Shown piece after piece: positions 63,311 to 64,000 of a DNA stretch of 64,000 nucleotides. The number at the start of each line of letters is the position of its first letter. The stretch's first letter is position 1. Below the pieces are notes generated by a model. It was given only the letters and a program-made list of their open reading frames with translations. It was not told where the DNA came from and did not search any database. The translations under genes and the position numbers were made by a program. Source of the DNA: Exiguobacterium artemiae 255-15 (lineage in GTDB: Bacteria > Bacillota > Bacilli > Exiguobacteriales > Exiguobacteriaceae); contig NC_010556.1 in NCBI RefSeq assembly GCF_000019905.1, positions 212,001 to 276,000 on the forward strand, given 5' to 3'.

Positions 63311-63316
63311 AAAAAA

Positions 63317-63523
63317 TTATGCGGTCGGAACGTCATAGCCGATTTCTTCAATCGCTTCGACAAGACGTTCTGTCGCGACGTCTTCGTGTGTGACGGTGAC
63401 ATTGTTGTCTGCCAGTGAGACGGTTGCATTCGTGACACCGTCGAGTTCGTTTAACGCCGATTCGACGCTTGCTTTACAGTGATTGCACGTCATTCCGACG
63501 ATAGTTAAAGTTGTTTCTTTCAT
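63317..63523 (-). CDS. copZ: Copper chaperone CopZ
   Basis: 68 residues, single heavy-metal-associated domain. Metal site GMTCNHC (Cys13 and Cys16 by count), then [19 protein letters not shown]. It carries Cu(I) to CopA. The ATG at 63523 has AAAGGAGG before it and overlaps the copA stop as ATGA, so both are translated together in the order copA-copZ. CsoR, if present, would be upstream of copA outside the window. Confidence 0.95.
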   Translation of the reverse strand: MKETTLTIVGMTCNHCKASVESALNELDGVTNATVSLADNNVTVTHEDVATERLVEAIEEIGYDVPTA

Positions 63524-64000
63524 GATTGGTTTCCTCCTTTGGATAGTGGAATACGTTTTAAGCGTAACGCATTTGTGACGACAGAGACAGAGCTGAATGC
63601 CATCGCGGCACCTGCGACCCAAGGGGCAAGCAGTCCGAGGCAGGCAACCGGAATCCCGACTGCATTATAACCGAGGGCGAAAAACAGGTTCTGCCGGATG
63701 TTCTTCATCGTTTGTTCGCTGAGACGGATGGCTGTAATGACTTGCTGCAAATCATGTCCAAGTAACGTGACGTCTGCCGCTTCAAGTGCGACATCGGTCC
63801 CGCTGCCGAGAGCAATCCCGACATTTGCCGTCGCAAGAGCCGGTGCATCATTGATCCCGTCTCCGACCATCGCGACACGCTGTCCGTTTGCTTGAAGCGT
63901 TTTGATGTGATCGGCTTTTTCAATCGGCAAAACGTCGGAAAACACATGGCTGTGTGGTATCTGAAGCTCGGTCGCGAGTTGTAAGGCGACTTCGCGACGG
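63520..64000 (-). CDS. copA: Copper-exporting P-type ATPase CopA, C-terminal part
   Basis: About 159 residues are in the window; the frame enters open from the right edge. The hinge motif [10 protein letters not shown] and [20 protein letters not shown] are P-type ATPase landmarks. The last two membrane segments hold [16 protein letters not shown] and the Cu(I)-specific [18 protein letters not shown]. The phosphorylation site DKTGT lies beyond the window. It pumps Cu(I) out of the cytosol with CopZ as donor. Confidence 0.93.
   Translation of the reverse strand, partial: RREVALQLATELQIPHSHVFSDVLPIEKADHIKTLQANGQRVAMVGDGINDAPALATANVGIALGSGTDVALEAADVTLLGHDLQQVITAIRLSEQTMKNIRQNLFFALGYNAVGIPVACLGLLAPWVAGAAMAFSSVSVVTNALRLKRIPLSKGGNQS

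Overview
The window reads as chromosomal DNA of a low-to-mid GC Firmicute of the order Bacillales. Genes carry strong Gram-positive ribosome binding sites, and sigma-A, sigma-B and sigma-W type promoters, CcpA (cre) and CodY-like sites, and lysine and purine riboswitches can be read. Many genes match the ywd/ywf/ywh neighbourhood of Bacillus subtilis: ywdI, ywdK, hemQ (ywfI), pta, lipL (ywfL), ywfO, ywhB, ywhD, speE and speB. Gene content and codon style fit Exiguobacterium best. That genus is my inference; no rRNA or other taxonomic marker lies in the window.

Layout. 1-2133: a DHA2/HlyD efflux pump with a divergent TetR regulator. 2184-3917: a membrane diguanylate cyclase and a MarR regulator. 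4013-10226: lysine riboswitch and lysP, a small membrane protein, fused msrAB, a DUF2252 protein and a bcaP-like permease behind a CodY-like box. 10278-20485: glpD and an oxidoreductase, ywdI, two SDR enzymes (one being gdh, paired with glcU), a nuclease lipoprotein, a CDF transporter, an ABC1 kinase, and TRIC and DUF423 membrane proteins. 20622-25103: a 49-aa gene with a sigma-B-like promoter, hemQ, pta, and the xpt-pbuX purine salvage operon under a guanine-type riboswitch. 25227-30992: a cre-controlled amino acid permease, a rhodanese, a chemoreceptor and a DUF2157/GDYXXLXY pair. 30992-31385: a gene-free, heavily folded stretch that looks like the 3' end of a tnpB-type element with its guide-RNA scaffold. 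31401-36831: cstA with a LytS/LytT-type two-component system (probable pyruvate sensing and uptake, with cre-like sites), then folE2. 37142-43763: two tandem TerC genes, a duplicated YfbR-type HD protein, a Bcr/CflA exporter, and a sigma-W-type flotillin operon. 43889-51425: degV, lipL, ywfO, a kinase-like gene, nupC, ywhB, ywhD and unknowns. 51427-53276: a complete IS1182-family element between two convergent genes. 53282-61741: a phosphoesterase, a betaine transporter with a sigma-B-like promoter, a nitroreductase, speE-speB, a DUF4397 surface protein with its own lipoprotein-like class F sortase, and the oxygen sensor HemAT. 61949-64000: a 74-aa unknown gene, an IS30-family element, copZ and the C-terminal end of copA.

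Taken together, this is ordinary core and near-core chromosome (nutrient uptake, stress response, cofactor and polyamine synthesis) with two complete insertion sequences and one structured remnant. I see no phage, no CRISPR array and no obvious defence island. The best candidate for something undescribed is the multi-hairpin stretch at 30992-31385. Next come the small sigma-B gene at 20622-20771, the uncharacterised first gene of the flotillin operon, the double-HD protein, and the lipobox-bearing sortase with its neighbouring substrate.
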